A DNA stretch of 64,000 nucleotides, from contig NW_020825288.1 in assembly GCF_003286085.1 (NCBI RefSeq), positions 744,001 to 808,000 on the forward strand, in the 5' to 3' direction. The notes beneath the pieces were generated by a model. The model was given only the letters and a program-made list of their open reading frames with translations, made no database searches and was not told where the DNA came from. This DNA comes from Drosophila persimilis (taxonomy: Eukaryota > Arthropoda > Insecta > Diptera > Drosophilidae). Shown here one piece after another: positions 61,601-64,000 of this stretch (position 1 is its first letter; every line of letters starts with the position of its first letter). The position numbers were made by a program, and so were the translations under genes.

Positions 61601-64000
61601 AGAACACACAATAGAGATTAATCAATTCCCTGGCTGGCATGGCATGTCCTGGTCCTGATCCTGGTCCTGCCTGTCAATACAAATATGCTATGCTGGAGGG
61701 CAGGGCAGGCCAAATATATATATATATGCACATAAATCGAAAAGCGGCAAAAGAAAAGTTGTAAACAGACTACTCCTTCAGCACCCCCCGCCCGCTGCCC
61801 CAAAACGTAGGTGCAAGAAAAACACACAATTTCCCCCCTTCGATTGGGGTTTTCTCTGTGCTGTTGACCGCCTCTATCCTGGGTTTTCCTCTGCCGAATA
61901 GGATTGGGAGGCAGGATTCGAAGGGTTTCCGAGGAGGTGGTTTTTGCTTTATTGTTTTATTGGATTTACTAAAATATTTATTAAAAGTTTATTAAAATAC
62001 TTTATAATCCAGATATCATATTCCGTATTCCATATTCCATATTCAGTATCGTATCGTGTTACATATCATATATATACGCATGTATATGTGTAAGTTGCTT
62101 GACATCTTGTATATCTGTATATGTATATGTATATTGTATAGGTGTATATGTATGTATAATATTGCATACTCTGCGGCGCTTAGCCTTACGATTCGAGTCT
62201 AATTCAAGGCTAGTTCCGCTGTCTACTCCGCTCTATGCTTCAATTTGCGCTAACTTCTTGTGGGTGGAGGGAGGATAGGGGCAGGGGTCTCTGCGAGGTT
62301 GCGAGGTCTGTGAGGAGGTATTCTCGGTGTCTCTTGCTTGGCACTGTGCGGCATGGGGCATGTGGCATGTGGCATGTGGCATGTGACCTGTGACCTGTAA
62401 GCTGCTTACTGCTGACGGGGCACAAATAATTGTTGCAAATTAACTGGCCTGCAGAGGCGAAAGGTCCAACTGATTTGTTGGCATGGCAAATACAAGTAAT
62501 GCCCCATGAAAATGACTCTTCATTTGTTCGTGCTCTTTGACAAATGAGTGTTCCCAGCCCCCGCCCCCGCCCCCGCCCCTGGCGAGACGAGTCAAGGCTC
62601 CAAGATAGAGCTAAAGTGGTGCCTGTGTGCCTGGCACCTGTTGATACGCCCATTCGCGAGCAATCATATTATAATTTTGCATAATGCCTGCACAATTAAT
62701 CAGGAAGCCAAACGAGAGGTCGAGGTGGAGGTAGAGGTAGAGGCCCTGAATGAACTTCAAATTGACTGGGACATCCATATATGTATGTTAGCTGGATATA
62801 CATGCTAGAAAGGAGCTAGGAAGGGCATTAATCAAAATCATCCAGCCGCCAAATCAATTGCAGCGGGGGGCCGGGCCCACAAAGTGCTTGTCACCTCCGA
62901 CGTGGCTCTGGCTCTCCATCAGAGCAGCCCTTCAGCCAGACTTTGACATTGACTTGAGTTATGATGAGTGGGCTGAATCGTCGAGAGCTCGCTTCAGGGA
63001 AGGGATATGTCATGGGTGTATCGGTGTATGAGTGGCTGCTCCTCTCCTCTCCTCGCCTGTCTGTCTGTCTGTCTTCATTTGCTAGCCAAAAATTACGGCC
63101 CAGCTAATAAAGCTGTGGCACAGTAAATCTGATTTGGGGACTTGGGGCGTGGCAGTAGACTTGATTTGTTCTCTCACAAAAATTTCACTAAAATGTACTT
63201 TGCGTTACTTTACTTTACTTTACTTTACTTGACTCTGAAGCATTTTCCGAGGTATGCAGGTTTCGGCTTTGTTTTGTTTTAGGCTATAAAAATGACACAA
63301 CATTTAGTTTAGTTTAAATTTAGTTTTGGTTTTACTTTTACTTTACTTGCTCTAGGTTTGGTTTAGCTTTTAAGATTTAATTAGGTTAGTTTTTGGTTTT
63401 TTTTAGTCATACTTGGGCTCTAGTTTAGCTAATCCTTTGCTATAAATGCGAGACACATACAACAAGATTTGGAGGTAGTAAAAAACGATTCGGCCCCACC
63501 CTTCGCATCCCCATTGGGGATGTATGTGTGGGGCACTGGTAATCGTACTGGTAATCGTTATCGTAATCGTATTTGTAATCGTTATCAAAGGGTCGCACAA
63601 CATTCACTAAGAGGTGTACAATATTGAACTATCAAATGTCGGAGTAGATATAGGGTATAGGGGGTATAGGGGGTATAGGGGGGTATAGGTGTATAGGGGG
63701 ATTAGAGGTATGTATGTGTATGTATATTTTAGTTAAATGTATAATGTCTTTGTCGATGCGCTGGCATTGGCCTCCTTTAAACCGGAGGATGCACGAATGC
63801 ATGTATATGTGTACACGAGGTAGTATGTGAGTGCCGCACCGCTCGAGCGCGCTCGGGGGCCGCGGTCTGCACGATCGTACTTATACATGTACTGAGGTAT
63901 TTGTGGTATATTTGTGGTATTGTATGTACTTTCTGTTCGATCTCTTTGCACTCCGTCTCGATAAAGCTATCTATCCACTGCTTTCATTGCTGTTCTGCTC
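58679..64000. other. Non-coding right edge (probable long intron)
   Basis: No coding exon is supported on either strand. If the exon at 58.0-58.7 kb is terminal, this is intron of that gene. Tandem repeats: CCAGG units at 59174-59200, ACTTT units at 63202-63230, GTAATCGT/TATC units at 63538-63586 and GGTATAGGG units at 63651-63708. Confidence 0.45.
63651..63708 (+). repeat. GGTATAGGG minisatellite
   Basis: About six imperfect 9-10 bp units of GGGTATAGG follow one another. No gene context is visible. Confidence 0.8.

Overview
The window is Drosophila nuclear DNA. It has compact fly introns (about 55-75 bp), housekeeping core-promoter motifs (Motif 1, Motif 6, Motif 7 and DRE types) and microsatellite-rich AT intergenic DNA. 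Its genes belong to the cytological 99C neighbourhood of D. melanogaster (Muller element E): Zip99C, RpS8 and Cad99C. The many microsatellites and a dispersed promoter-like repeat suggest the obscura group (D. pseudoobscura/subobscura type). That species guess is an inference and was not checked.

Layout, left to right. 1-15.5 kb: minus-strand coding exons of one or two genes. A 557-codon first exon (13862-15531) encodes a proline-rich, low-complexity protein. Two exons at 5088-6225 encode a protein that joins a mariner-transposase-like helix-turn-helix to the start of a FAM89/LRAP25-type leucine-repeat-adaptor domain; the rest of that domain lies beyond the left edge. 18.7-22.7 kb: complete minus-strand ortholog of WDR44 (Rab11 effector, 9 coding exons, 1119 aa). 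26.8-28.1 kb: Zip99C (SLC39A13), plus. 28.5-29.9 kb: RpS8, minus. 30.9-31.9 kb: a two-BED-finger protein, plus. 33.6-35.1 kb: a LOTUS+Tudor protein like Tejas/TDRD5, plus. 35.7-37.9 kb: the KANSL2/NSL2 ortholog (dgt1), plus. 38.4-47.1 kb: Cad99C (protocadherin-15 ortholog), minus, 10 coding exons, 1722 aa, convergent with dgt1. 47-58 kb: mostly non-coding, with a relic-like patch near 56-57 kb. 58.0-58.7 kb: last coding exon of a minus-strand gene whose upstream exons are not seen before the right edge at 64 kb.

The genes do not form a pathway. They include endosome/Rab11 traffic and ER contact (Wdr44), secretory-pathway metal transport (Zip99C), translation (RpS8), MOF/NSL chromatin (dgt1), probable piRNA/germ-granule function (tejas-like) and microvillar adhesion (Cad99C). 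The most notable signals are the HTH/FAM89-like fusion and a repeat of about 215 bp carrying Motif 6 and Motif 1. Near-complete copies of this repeat sit at the promoters of Wdr44 and dgt1, and partial copies precede the BED gene and lie at 56 kb. Exon boundaries were read by eye from splice consensus and reading-frame continuity. No database search was run.
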